Below are positions 21,648 to 32,460 of a stretch of 64,000 bases of DNA, one piece after another. The notes beneath the pieces are model-generated. The model was not told where the DNA came from. It ran no database searches and was given only the letters and a program-made list of their open reading frames with translations. The stretch is from Umbilicaria muhlenbergii. Taxonomy: Eukaryota; Ascomycota; Lecanoromycetes; Umbilicariales; Umbilicariaceae. The DNA is taken from positions 806,001 through 870,000 of the forward strand of contig KK106986.1 of the NCBI GenBank assembly GCA_000611775.1, written 5' to 3'. Within the stretch, counting starts at the first letter, position 1. Every line of letters starts with the position of its first letter. The position numbers and the translations under genes are program-made.

Positions 21648-24238
21648 TCAGTGGCTGATATACTGAAACACCGCACTAACGGCCTTATCGAGGGTCTCCT
21701 GCCTCAGCAACAAATCCTGGATCCTCCCCAACGGCCCGTTCTCCCCATCATTCACAAAGTGATTCCAACTGCTCGTATCGCCATACATCATCGCCGGCGC
21801 CTTCATCCACTGCCGTCCATCCGGCTTACACCGCTTACACTTGAATGTGTCGTGCGTATCGCTCGTCGTGTCGGGCTTGAATTGGAACAACTCCCTCAGA
21901 CTATCGAGCGTGAAATGCCTTTCCACATCCTCCGCCGAATCCACGACGCATGAGGAAAGAGACTGCTTGTGCGATTGCCGCTGGAAGATCTTTTCTTCGA
22001 TCGTGCCGGTCGCGATGAAGCGGTAGACGAAACAGTCCTTCTTCTGCCCGTCACGCCACACACGCGCAAGAGCCTGCTGGTCCGCCGCGGGATTCCAGTC
22101 CGGGTCGAAGAGAACCAGGCGGTTGGCGCCGATGAGATTGAGGCCACAGCCACCGGCTTTGCTGCTGAGGAGGAAGACGAATTCTTCACCCTCCGGGTCG
22201 TTGAATTTGTCGACGAGTTTCTGACGTTTGTTGACATTCATGGTCCCATCGAGACGCAGGCAGCCATAACCGCGGGAGCGGCAGAGTTTGTCGAAGATGT
22301 CGAGGGTTTGGGTGTAATTGCTTATGAGAACGATCTTGTCGTTGGTGTCTTGCCGGATACGGGCCAGCATGCGGTCGAGGACTTGCATTTTGCCGGAGTA
22401 CCACGGTTTGACGTCGCGGTCACGGCCGCGGGAGTCTTTGGGGACGTAGTCATCCGGGAAGTATTGTTCACTGCCCGGCAGGTCCGTGGCTAAGTCGAGG
22501 AGGTCGGGGTGGTTGCAGAGCTTTTTAAGCATGCCGATTGCTTTGAGAGGCTGGCTCCCTTTGCCTCGGAGGAGGCTCTTGATATCGGGGCTCTGGATGA
22601 AGTAGTTGTAGAGGTCCATCTGGAAGGGTGCGAGGTTGCAGAATACCACATGTTCGTACTTGACGGGTAAGTATTTGGAAAGGATGTCGTTGGTTCGGCG
22701 TATGATGAACTTATTGACCAATGTCAGGAGCTCTGCAAGACACTCGTCTCCTTTCTTTCGATCCGCATCCGTACCGGCCGCATCTCGACCTCTCAATATT
22801 GGCAGCTCGTACTTCTTGCGAAAGTCCATGCGCGTCCCTAGGAGATTTGGGTTCGCAAAATTGAGCAGTGAGAAGTATTCGGACAAGTCGTTCTGAATAG
22901 GCGTTCCCGACAAGATAACCCTTCGGTCGACATTGAGTCCATTCAAGGCGGTGAATGTCTGACTCTCTCCATTTTTCAACCGATGACCCTCATCACAGAG
23001 CATCAGCCCAATCGGCGTGTTTCTCAACTCATCAACATTAAGTCGAAGCGTCTCGTAGGAGACTATAAGTACAGGTCGAACGACAGCTCGACCACTGGCA
23101 ATTGACCATTGCTTCAGCTGAGACGTGAGCTCTGCCTTCGAGGCTTTGCCGTCGATTGCAAATGGAGTGATTGCGTCTTTTCCCAACCATTTTACTACCA
23201 TGTGTGAGCGCGGAACCTTAAAGTAAGGAGGTAAGAAGCATGTTTACCCAGCTCGTTCGCCCAGTTTCGGACAAGACTCGACGGACACGCAATAACACAC
23301 TTCTGGATTGTTGGCTTCCCAGGCTCAGGGGATTGTTTGAGCAAAGTCCACATCAGCGTAATGCATTGTAGCTGGTCATGGTTAGGCTGGGTGAGTTTGA
23401 AAGCTGGCATTTCAACATACAGTCTTGCCCAGACCCATCTCGTCAGCCATGATACACCCGTTTGCTTTTGGATCGATTAAGCCTGTAGTGCATTTATAGA
23501 GAAACTGCAAACAGTATCTTAGCCGATGTTTTGTTTGGGGGAATGAGATGACCTACTTTGACACCCTCAACCTGGTGCGGCCTCAAAACCTTTGCCAGCC
23601 GTGGATCAATGACTACCGGAATCTTGGGGTGATCATCAACCTGTTTCTTCAACCCCAAAATATCTGCCAGGCTCTTATGCATAATCGATACATCGAGTTT
23701 CGGCTTATCCTCCCCGCCATCTTTCTTCCCCGCTTCGTCGTTTGTGACACGCTTGTCATCGATCGTAGGATCATACAGCACGATAGCGAACTCCCCACTC
23801 GGATCATGCAACGGCTTCGCAATAAACACTGCGCCCGTTCTCATACCCAACGTAGGAGCAGGTCGGAAAGGGTTATAGTTCCCCGCCTCTTTGTTGATCA
23901 AAGGCACTGCAAACCGTTGGCGGAACAGCGTTTCCTTGTCCTTGACCTTGAACACCGGGAATTTGTTGACGTCCCGATTCGCCAGGGCTAAACGGTCTTC
24001 GTTCGTCCAGGGCTTATCGCCATCTTCAACGCTACCGTCTGCGTCTGCATAGCTGATCTTGCGTCGTTTCCTGGCTGGTTTCTCCGACGCACGGGTTGGG
24101 GTGGCGGTGCCGGGGCATCGGAAAGGCCGCACGAGACGGTCAATGGATTGTGGTCCACCGCCGTAGAGTCTGGATGCTTTCTGCGATACCGGTGTGTTCT
24201 CTTTGTCGGCGCTTGGGGTGAGGGTCTTGGGTCTGTGC
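21648..24238 (-). CDS. RAD54: RAD54, Snf2-family recombination translocase (first exon unresolved)
   Basis: Rad54 is the dsDNA translocase that works with Rad51 in homologous recombination. Exons on the minus strand: 24238-23557, 23504-23421, 23371-23248, 23194-21648, giving 812 codons in one frame. Helicase motifs are complete: I (ADEMGLGKT, spanning a splice), II (CDEGHRLKN), III ([13 protein letters not shown]), IV ([13 protein letters not shown]), V ([21 protein letters not shown] split over the motif) and VI ([16 protein letters not shown]). The N-terminal part holds the Rad54 signature PFRCPG and a KRRKISY basic patch. The C-terminus has the CxxC-type [10 protein letters not shown] and ends FQYISH. 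No in-frame ATG exists upstream within this exon and a stop precedes it, so a first exon must lie beyond about 24239. A GTACAT donor with an ACTGAT branch site is a candidate for that intron. Confidence 0.9.
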
Positions 24239-24660
24239 CTGTTTTGTCATCAGTCTGAACGATTTGCCACCGGAGCGAGAGGATAGCATGTACATTAGTC
24301 CGTGAACTTCGTCGTCTACAATTGCCCTAGGAGGAGACCTCCAGTTGTTTGGGAGTGAAGCTCTCCGGTCGATGCTTTGCTGTGAACGCCGAACTGCGCG
24401 ATGTTATTTTTGTGTACTTTGCAATTCGTTTCGATTAAGAAGCTTGGAGGGGTGACGCGCCGAAGCGCCCTTCCATCGCCTAGTGCACGGCCCCTTAACA
24501 GGAAGTCAGGTGACCTCGACGTCCACGTAAATGCCCGTCCCTCAAGTACCTACTCCAGAGTAAGAGCAACACTGCTCTAAAGCCACACCTGCAAAACAAT
24601 ACTGCAATGATCACGTATACAATTTGATGGAGGAAGAGAACCGCTTTGCTTCGTATCACA
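24239..24660. other. Divergent upstream region, RAD54 / mitochondrial carrier
   Basis: About 420 bases between divergent genes. It should contain the missing RAD54 first exon and both promoters. I could not place the RAD54 start codon with confidence. Confidence 0.5.
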
Positions 24661-25720
24661 ATGTCCGCCGACTTCTGGGCTGGCTATCTGAGTGGAGCAG
24701 TCGGCATCCTGATTGGGAATCCCCTCGACTTACTCAAAGTCCGCCTGCAAGCTGGCGGAGCGAATGCCGCTCTCGAAAGGCGCTCACTTGTAGCGCAATT
24801 CGACAGTGCAGGCTCACTGATCAGAGGTTCGATATTTTCCATCATGATGATGTGTAGCAACCGTCTGAAGTCAGTTCAAAGGCTTTACTGCTCCCATCTT
24901 TGGGTACGGAGCTCTCAATGCCTTACTCTTCGTCTCGTATAACCGGACCTTGTTGCTACTGGGTCCAGCTATCAGAGATCCTACCAATCCTGTCGGCACT
25001 AGTCTTCTCAACATATGGGCTGCAGGCGCAGTAGGTGGTTTAGCTACCTGGATTGTGTCTGCGCCTACAGAACTAGTCAAGTGTCGAACGCAATTGAAAG
25101 GCGGCGAGCAGAGCTCTTGGAGTATAGCCAAAGACATATGGCGGCAGGGCGGATTGAGAGGTCTTTACTTTGGTGGTAGTGTAACTAGTGTGCGTGACTC
25201 TGTGGGCTACGGATTCTAGTGGGTAATGTTGCTACACCATTTTTGTTGGAGAGCTAGCCGCTGAAAGTCCTGAAGCTTCTGGTCCTATGAGCTCAGTAAG
25301 CGATGGATGACCGGTGAGCATGAATCAGAGGGCCAGGCTTCGGTGAAGGTGCTTCTGTGCGGCGGCCTGGCAGGTGTGGTCACTTGGACATCGATATTCC
25401 CGCTTGATGTTGTCAAGACGCGAGTGCAGACACAAGCATTGTCGCTTTCACCGGCGGAGCAGCAACCGCTCTTGGAACCACCGCAGCAGGGAATTCTTGG
25501 ACAGAGGCATAGACTCGGTGCGTTTGAGGTAGCTAAGCAGGCGTACCGATCCGATGGGATGAGCGTATTCTTCCGGGGGTTGGGTATCTGTAGCTTGAGG
25601 GCGTTCGTAGTAAATGCTGTGCAGGTAAGCATGTGCCCTAGTAATCTTGAGGCCTTTGCCTGCTAACGCATTAAGTGGGCGATGTATGAATGGATCATGC
25701 GTGTGTTTAAGCCGGCGTGA
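24661..25720 (+). CDS. Mitochondrial carrier family (SLC25) transporter
   Basis: Inner-membrane carriers of this family exchange metabolites across the mitochondrial inner membrane. Exons: 24661-24826, 24882-25218, 25276-25624, 25676-25720 (897 bases, 298 residues, the standard carrier length). The three signature repeats are visible: PLDLLKVRLQ (residue about 21), PTELVKCRTQ and PLDVVKTRVQ, each followed by a second helix with a Gly-rich pattern (SGAVGILIGN, AGAVGGLATWIVSA, CGGLAGVVTW). The three-repeat layout gives six transmembrane helices. Introns are 51-57 bases, and the last has a CTAAC branch site. The second carrier motif has Glu and Lys in place of the usual acidic/basic pair spacing. 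The substrate cannot be told from sequence here; carnitine/amino-acid-type carriers are the nearest remembered relatives. The start MSADFWAGYLSG is the first ATG that keeps the first repeat whole. Confidence 0.88.
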
Positions 25721-26409
25721 TCGATTCAATTTGGCCCGAACCTACAGACACATGCTAGACGCACTATCAGAGTAATTGGCAGTTTTGGCAGTAGAGAGCG
25801 AAGTGGCCTTCAGCAGCAATGAACAATGATAGCGATGCTGAGCAATTCGAAGATGGCGAGTTTCAAAGCTTCCAATGCTGGATACATCTGAGCATATGAC
25901 CTGTTCAAGATCCCCAGTCTATTGTTGGCTAGTTAGGGTGATCCATCAAGTCTCAGTTATAGACCGCTATCTACTGTGATGGTGCGCCTACCATTACTCC
26001 GTAATACACTCTTCAGAGTAGCATTTAGATGTCGAGGTTTTGCGGCTATGGCTAAGGAGGCCGATTGGTCTTGTAAGCGAAAGTGTATCTCTGGCCTAGT
26101 CCTAGAGCAGCTAGCTCCATCGGCCCCCGTAGATGACCGAGATGACCGAGATGGCTCTCTGCGCCACAACCTAGACCCCTCTCTGCCGCCGTCACTTCTA
26201 CAACACACTGTTTCGTAAGAGCAACTGCTGGCCCCCAAGTCGATGATGGCAGTTCTGATTGCCATCCTGCACTTCCATTTCTCGTACGTAGGAAGTTCCG
26301 ATCCTGAAGCCGAAGTCTAACATACAATTGGCAGTACTGATTGAATACACGCCAACATAAGATACAGCTTCGCCAAACGGGAGGCTGCATCCACCATCAG
26401 CCTTCTTGG
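25721..26409. other. Intergenic, carrier to NYN-domain gene
   Basis: About 690 bases. A GTACGTAG donor at about 26283 and a CTAAC...GGCAG acceptor near 26333 look like a 5' UTR intron of the downstream gene, because joining it to the only upstream ATG frame gives an early stop. A short frame at 25979-26218 has a basic N-terminus but no support. Confidence 0.45.
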
Positions 26410-28003
26410 ATGCGTTCGAGAGAAAGCAAAGGGGAGTGGGATTTCACGCCCGTAATCGACCTGATTTACTCTCTATCAGCCTGGCGCGAAGATACAGCGA
26501 AGAAATGGGTCTCGCCACCTCAAACACCGGAACGACCATCCACGCCTATTGCTTTAACAGGTTTGGAAGATATAAAATCGCAGCTTGGGAACTTTGATGA
26601 GCTTTGGAAGTTTCTCGGCCAGCCGTTGGATATACCTCCCCCTTGCGTCCCTCCAGGTGACACGTATGCCTTGAATGTGGCCGTACAGAACAACGACCCT
26701 CCTGAACAAACTCTCCTGCCTAGTTCATCGCCTCCAAAGGGCGTGAGATGGCGTGACGAGCTAGAGGGTGCGGACCTCGAAGACAACGATGAGCTAGGTA
26801 ATGCTCTCTATGTTGCGCAGCTCACAAATGCACAAAGAAAAAATGAACGAAAGAAGGAATGGAAGAGGAAACAAGAAGATGTTTCGCATGGGACCAGCGG
26901 CCGTCCAAGAGGCCTTCCATCCGCGAGTGATGCAGAGTCCGAGAAGGAGCTGCAAAATCTGAGGCAGTCACCAGACAGGCGTGCCATAATACAGCAAATA
27001 CTTCATGGAATGCCAACTAAATCTCACCGGGCAGATTCGCCTTCGCCACCGAGCTCAAGGTCGCCGCCCAAGGACTCGCAAACTTCGAGTGGGCATGGTG
27101 GCTGGCCTATCTCGAAACCTTTCACCACTTGTATACCGCAAGATCTTTTCACGTCACCTGAGCAAGCAGGTCTTGCGCTGGCAGCTGCCAAAAAATCGAA
27201 ACTAATTGCAAAGCTTAATGCGAGGTTCGTGAATGAAAGGCAATTTCTCAACAATATCGGCTTCACGCAGCATCTGGACGGAGTTGCCAAGGATGGGTCC
27301 TTGGAAGGCGTTCACGTTTTCGTAGATGCTTCCAATGTAAGTTGGTCCTACTGCGTAAGGGTTGACGGCATCTCAATATCAACAGATCATGATTGGTTTC
27401 CACGACGCGCTAAAGATCACTCGCGGTCTTTCTATCACAACTCGTATTCGACGACAACCCATTTCCTTTCACAACCTTTCACTTATCCTGGAGCGCGGTC
27501 GTCCAGCCCCGAAGAGAGTTCTCGTCGGCTCGGACAACTTTCCAGCAATCACGGAAGCCAAATTAATCGGCTACGAAACCAACATACTCGAAAGAGTACA
27601 CAAAGCTAAAGAGCTCACGCCGCGGCAGAAGAAGTTCCGCAATGGAAACGGCACGTCCGGCCAGTCTAGCGGGTCTGAAACGAACGCTACACATGCGCCG
27701 GAGAAGTGGGTCGAGCAGGCCGTGGACGAAATTCTACACCTGAAGATCCTCGAAAGTATCGTCGACGCGAAGGAGCCGGCGACGATTGTGCTTGCGACGG
27801 GAGATGCTGCGGAAGCGGAATACTCGCAGGGCTTTCTGAAGATGGTGGAACGAGCGCTGGAGAAGGGGTGGAAGGTGGAGCTTGTCAGCTTCAAGCACAA
27901 TACCAGCGGAGCTTACAAGCGAAAGGACTTCCGGACGAGGTGGGCGCAACAGTTCAAGATTATCGAACTGGATGAATTTGTGGAGGAGCTCCTTGCTATA
28001 TGA
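26410..28003 (+). CDS. NYN-domain (PIN-like RNase fold) protein
   Basis: Exons 26410-27336 and 27386-28003 (1545 bases, 514 residues). The C-terminal domain starts with HVFVDASN|IMIGFHDALK (about residues 303-318), where the Asp and Asn/Ser pattern is the NYN/PIN acidic start. It continues with RVLVGSDNF, TIVLATGDAAEAEYSQGFLKM and KVELVSFKHN, giving the Asp residues expected to bind metal. NYN proteins are predicted single-strand RNA nucleases or RNA-binding factors (limkain-b1 relatives). The N-terminal 300 residues are Pro/Ser/Lys-rich with a Lys/Arg/Glu helix (NERKKEWKRKQED) and look disordered. The 49-base intron falls exactly inside the first NYN motif. The ATG at 26410 is the first in frame after a stop. 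The start could be further refined if a leader exon exists. Confidence 0.82.
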
Positions 28004-29063
28004 GGGTGTGGTTATGTATTGGAGTTACGACGTATTTGCATGGTGGGATGTGCTCGTGGCGCAGCGGGACTGGCTGTGATCGGTAGTAGACAGCCACACC
28101 GGCTTTTGTGAGAGAGCTGTCAAATTCTGAGGGCAGGTCGATACAGCGCCCGGTCTGGTACTTAGTGGTGGCTTATGTGTTGAATACGCGGAGGAAGAGC
28201 TCGAGTTGCATGATGCATGATAAGGCTAGATGAAACACGGACCCACGAGGATTTCCTTTGCTATGACTGAAATGCACCGCGTGACCCTGTGCTTATCGCG
28301 GTCAAAGGGTCGAATCATTCGTCACCGCAGTAGTACTACTCGTCTTCCCTTGACTTTTGCCTCTGGTGGACGTAGTACAGTGGAAATTCGAACGACCGCA
28401 CCCAATCCCCTTTACCCCACAGATCCCTTATCGCAGAGCAGAGCAGGCGACATGCAAGCGCGGTGAGCGTGCATGCCCTTTCGCCGCCGGTAGCGCCTCG
28501 AGATGGACTGAGCAAGCAAGCACACGCCCGGCTCTGGGTCTGCCGCCATCTGCGCCCTCGTCACCTGCCCTCGCCAAGGCGCCTAGGCTTCGCAAGTCGC
28601 CTCCGGCCCTATCGTAACAATTCCAGGCATCGACCATTATCTGCGCGACCATCAAGGGGGCCCATTGCTGTCACCTGTGTACCTGTTTTTCCTCATTCCA
28701 ACTACGTAACCTTTGATCTCGTGAGTGAATGCCTTGGCGGAAGGGACGGCGGAGGATCCTCACTGTTTTCTCGGTAATTCAACCCAAGGCGCCAACCTAC
28801 CTAAGTTCTGAGGTACGAGTGAATACTCTCAACTTCGCTCTCCCACCTCTCTTACTCCAGCTTACCGACCTGTCGGCGGCAGTTACCGACACATACCGCG
28901 TCGCTTTGGGCGAAACGTCTTCGTCGCCGTCGGGATTGCTATACTAACGCCTCTATACAACAGCAGAAGCATCTCCCCTCTTCGATCCGCCGTGTATGAT
29001 TCCGAGCACCCAGTCCGCCGCCCCGAACCACAATAACGACGCGGACCCAAAACTCGGGGCAAA
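28004..29063. other. Intergenic, NYN gene to tetraspan gene
   Basis: About 1.06 kb, pyrimidine-rich toward the right end as in fungal promoters and leaders. No gene is recognised. Confidence 0.5.
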
Positions 29064-29949
29064 ATGGCTCGACGGGTGATATTCGGCATCACGCTGATCG
29101 GCTTCCTCGCAGGTCAGCCCTCCCGTCCTCCCCCGTGCTTGTTCTCGCATCCAAACTACAGACTGACTCCGGGCCTGGTTCTTGCAGCCTGCGCCATGAC
29201 TCTCATCAGTATCATCGTCCCCCGTTGGATCAGTTGGGACAGCGAAACCGTAAGCCCGCCCCCCCCCCGCGCCCGCTTGTTCGCGCGACCAGGTTTCCCA
29301 CCACCCGTGCACAATGGCCACCCTTGCTCGTGCTGACGCTCCTTACCTGCCCAACAGCTCACGGGCGGCCACATCCACTACACCTACGGTCTGCACCGAC
29401 GCTGTTCATCCCTCACTCAAACCTGCACGCATTTCCCGCAATACGAAGACTGCCACGGCGAAGACCGCTATTTCTGCAGCATGTGGCGCTCCGTCGGCTT
29501 TCTGATGTCGTTCGCCGTCGTACTAGAGGGGATGACGCTGATTGCGTATTTGGTCATTATGCTGGGGGGGAAGCAGAAGAGGGAGCAGGGGTGGAAGGTG
29601 CTGAGTGGGTGTTTGGGGCTGGTGGGGGGGGTGCAGTGTGCGGGGATGGCGATTATTGTGAGTGGACTCCCATTTTTTTTTGGTTTGGGATTTGTTGGCT
29701 GCGCTGCGATTACCTAGGACGGGGGGAGAGCATGGGGATGTGGAAGTGGGGGCTAATTTTTTGTTCGTGGGAAAGGCTTATTTGTACGATAACGATGATC
29801 GCTTCTTCCCCGGGTGGAGGCTGGATACTTCGTGGATATTGTGCACGGTTAGTTGGAGCGTGATGGTTTTGCTGGCGGGGTTTATCGTGGCTGCCACGCT
29901 GTTGATGCCGACGGAGGGGGGGTATGAGCTCATACCTGGGGAGGAATGA
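29064..29949 (+). CDS. Four-helix membrane protein of unknown function (claudin/Sur7-like layout)
   Basis: Exons 29064-29112, 29188-29249, 29358-29657, 29776-29949 (585 bases, 194 residues). The N-terminal helix (VIFGITLIGFLAACAMTLISII) is followed by an extracellular-type loop with PRWISW, a Cys-rich segment (CSSLTQTC, DCHGEDRYFC) and then helices SVGFLMSFAVVLEGMTLIAYL, a Gly-rich third helix and WILCTVSWSVMVLLAGFIVAATLL. That is the tetraspan layout shared by claudins and Sur7-like fungal membrane-domain proteins, but no diagnostic motif settles the family. The last intron (118 bases) uses a GAAAG acceptor; the earlier CTAG acceptor would give an early stop, and GAAAG restores AYLYDNDDRFFPGWRLD. 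The third base of many codons is G in the middle exon, giving a marked G-rich strand. Confidence 0.72.
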
Positions 29950-30546
29950 TTCCAGGCGGAGCTGCAAAATGATATGTTCGATGAGGGGCCAATACTGCGC
30001 TATGCCCTCGGTGCCTTTACGGAGCGGTTACGGAGGCGAGGTTGTTTTCTGTGCGAGCAATATAGTGCGGGACAGTCACTGTTTTAGTGTTCCGTTGCCA
30101 TCTCCAGAGCGCTGGCGGGGGCGGTTCTTGCATCTTTGCTTATGTCAGAGAGTTCACATCGAGGGGTGGAGGTGGATGTGTTTAACAAGTTTTTACACGA
30201 TTACTGCAAGTCTATACAACGAACGACTATGCAAAACAGTATCGCCATGTGCGGGGGCTTTGGAGAGATTCATATTGCAAGTAACGGGACAAGCCGAAGG
30301 AAAGTTTCTGTCACAAGAGGAAGGAAGTTTATGTGAGCCCTAGGACATTGCGTCCCCGTCAGGTCAGGTCTACACTCCATATCACTCACATTAGCATTCT
30401 CCTAGTCGCGAACATGCCGTGCTCGTGTGAAGAATCTACGCAGTGGACAGATGAGCCTTCCGAGCGTTTTGAGACGATGTGGAACCGCAAACTGGTGAAT
30501 TAGGGCTACGAGGTGTGACCCACCCAGGAAATACTCCTTAACATCT
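29950..30546. other. Convergent intergenic, tetraspan gene / CDK10-like kinase
   Basis: About 600 bases between gene 3' ends. Short frames only; nothing recognised. Confidence 0.5.
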
Positions 30547-32131
30547 TCAATGAGCTCGATGTCTCTTCGCCGGTCTCCGCAAGCCACCTTGCTCACCAAA
30601 ATCAAAAACATAGCCGGCCGTACTAGCCTGTGCGGCGGTAGAATCTTCTTTCCATGATGTCCCCGCGCCGTTCCTCTCTTTGTCCTTGGCTCGATGAACC
30701 ATACCAACAACAACCCCGTTTCTGACCTCCGGGTAGGTCGGTAGCAATTCCTTCTCCACTGCACGTGGACTCTCCTTCCACCACCGCTCCGCCTCACCAG
30801 AAAATCTATTCCGACCTTTCCCCAACGCCTCGGTAGCGGTCCATCGGGCTCGGGGATCCCATTTAAGCAAGCCTCTCAAGAAATTCACCGTCTCGTTCGA
30901 CGTCTCACCGAGGAATCGCCGCTCGAGATTGTCGGCTCGACCGGAGGCTAGGGATTCTCTACGCCATTTGATCAGCTCCGGACACCCCATGGCTGACAAG
31001 GCTGCCATGTCGTCCGGTGTGGGCGAGCCTAGGAGCTTGACGGTTAGAGCAAGTTGCTCGATTGGTGTTTCCCCTGGTAGACATGGTGCGCTCAGGAGGA
31101 GCTCGGCGAGGATCAAACCGGCGGACCACAGGTCGGCGGAGGGGGTGTAGTATTTGGTGCCAAGGAGGAGCTCAGGAGCTCGGTACCAGATGGTGACGAC
31201 ACCTGGGGTCAAAGGACGTGGGCTGTATGGGCGAGCCATGCCGAAGTCCGCTGTTGAAAGGGGTAAGCTGCGGAAAAGATTCTGACATGGTGGGCTCTTG
31301 GTGAAAAGCATACCGAGTTTCAGTACACCCTTGGCGGTAAGGAGGATGTTTTGCATCTTGACATCTCTGTACAGCGATTAGAGTTGAGGCCTAAGGAACG
31401 GCAAGCCTGCCATACCGATGGATAATGTCATTTCTGTGAAGATGGTCAAGCCCTTCGAGGAGTTGGCGGAAGAGGCATTTCACTGACGGAGTACTACATT
31501 AGCCAAGCGATTTCTCAACAACCGGTTGATCGCCAGTACCTTGACTGAGGCTGAATTTGACTCGTAGTTCATCAAGTAGATTTGCTAAATCCTACGGGCT
31601 CGAGAAAACCGACCAGCCAGTTGCGCCCAACATTCTTTGCAAAGCTTCAGGTGAAGACCTTCGGCATCGGAGCACCAACCTGCTCAGCGTATTCCATAAC
31701 CATGTAGATCTCGTCCATTGCCGTCTCCTCTACTGCGACATCAAGAACGTTGACAATGTTATTATGCTTCAATGAACGAAGTATGGCTATTTCTCGTGAT
31801 GCGGTAATCGGTACACCGTTTTGTGCCTCTTCAGGTGAGATGCGGACTTGTTTGAGCGCAACTACCTTGGAGGTCTCTCGGTCCTTTGCGCGGTAGACGA
31901 CGCCGTAAGCTGCAACATTGTTTAGTGCCTTGAGGGCCCTCGAGGAACTGTAGCCACTTACCGCCTTCGCCGAGCTGGTTGAGCTTCTCGTAGGAACTTA
32001 TCGGAGCGCATCTACCTGTAGCATGTTCAGTACGAACGGCGGTCCATCAGATGGAGGGGCGGACCTAGGAAGCCCGACTCCAGGCCGAGGTTGAGAGGTT
32101 GACCGGTGACGGAGGCCCATTGTGGATTCAT
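30547..32131 (-). CDS. CDK10-like cyclin-dependent protein kinase
   Basis: This is a CMGC Ser/Thr kinase of the Cdk10/Cdk11-like group, which pairs with a cyclin. Minus-strand exons: 32131-32065, 32015-31962, 31909-31680, 31591-31540, 31482-31416, 31366-31314, 31250-30547 (1227 bases, 408 residues). Motifs: GRC at 23-25 just before the kinase domain as in Cdk10, Gly loop LGEGAYGVVY, VALK with Lys60, the cyclin-binding helix PITASRE in place of PSTAIRE, HRDVKMQN (Asp158), ADFG (Asp176) and WYRAPELLLG. The substitution HRDLK to HRDVK is unusual but keeps Asp and Lys. The C-terminal lobe follows (SADLWSAGLILAELL), then a basic tail ending RPAKRHRAH, likely nuclear. The seven exons keep frame with introns of 49-88 bases. 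It is divergent from the proline-rich gene, with starts 330 bases apart. Confidence 0.88.
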
Positions 32132-32460
32132 GGCTGAGTATGCAGCGTCATCCGCAGTCTCGAAGCATTGCGGGCGTGTGTACGAGTGCTCGTCCATCTA
32201 TCTTATAACGACGAGCAGCCGAGCAGGCGACGTTTGGCGTCGTTGAGATGTGGGATCAGGCAGCTCGCGGGCCCGGCGGCACGCATCCTTCCGTCTCGCC
32301 TGTGTTCAGCCCAACTTCATTCGTCGAGCGTGCAAAGGACCAAGGTAGCTTAAACTCCGAAGCAGACGTCTGGGAATGACTTGTCCTGTGACCGCCCTTT
32401 CTCCCTCTCTTGCTTCTCTTCGCCGCTCCCTCATGACGCACATATGCTGCCAGAACTGTC
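32132..32460. promoter_or_regulatory. Shared divergent promoter region, kinase / proline-rich protein
   Basis: About 330 bases separate the two divergent start codons, so both promoters must lie here or overlap the 5' exons. No specific binding site could be named from sequence. Confidence 0.5.

Noticed and set aside
26341-26409. Upstream extension of the NYN protein by 23 codons
   Set aside because: It begins with TTG rather than ATG and directly follows an in-frame stop.
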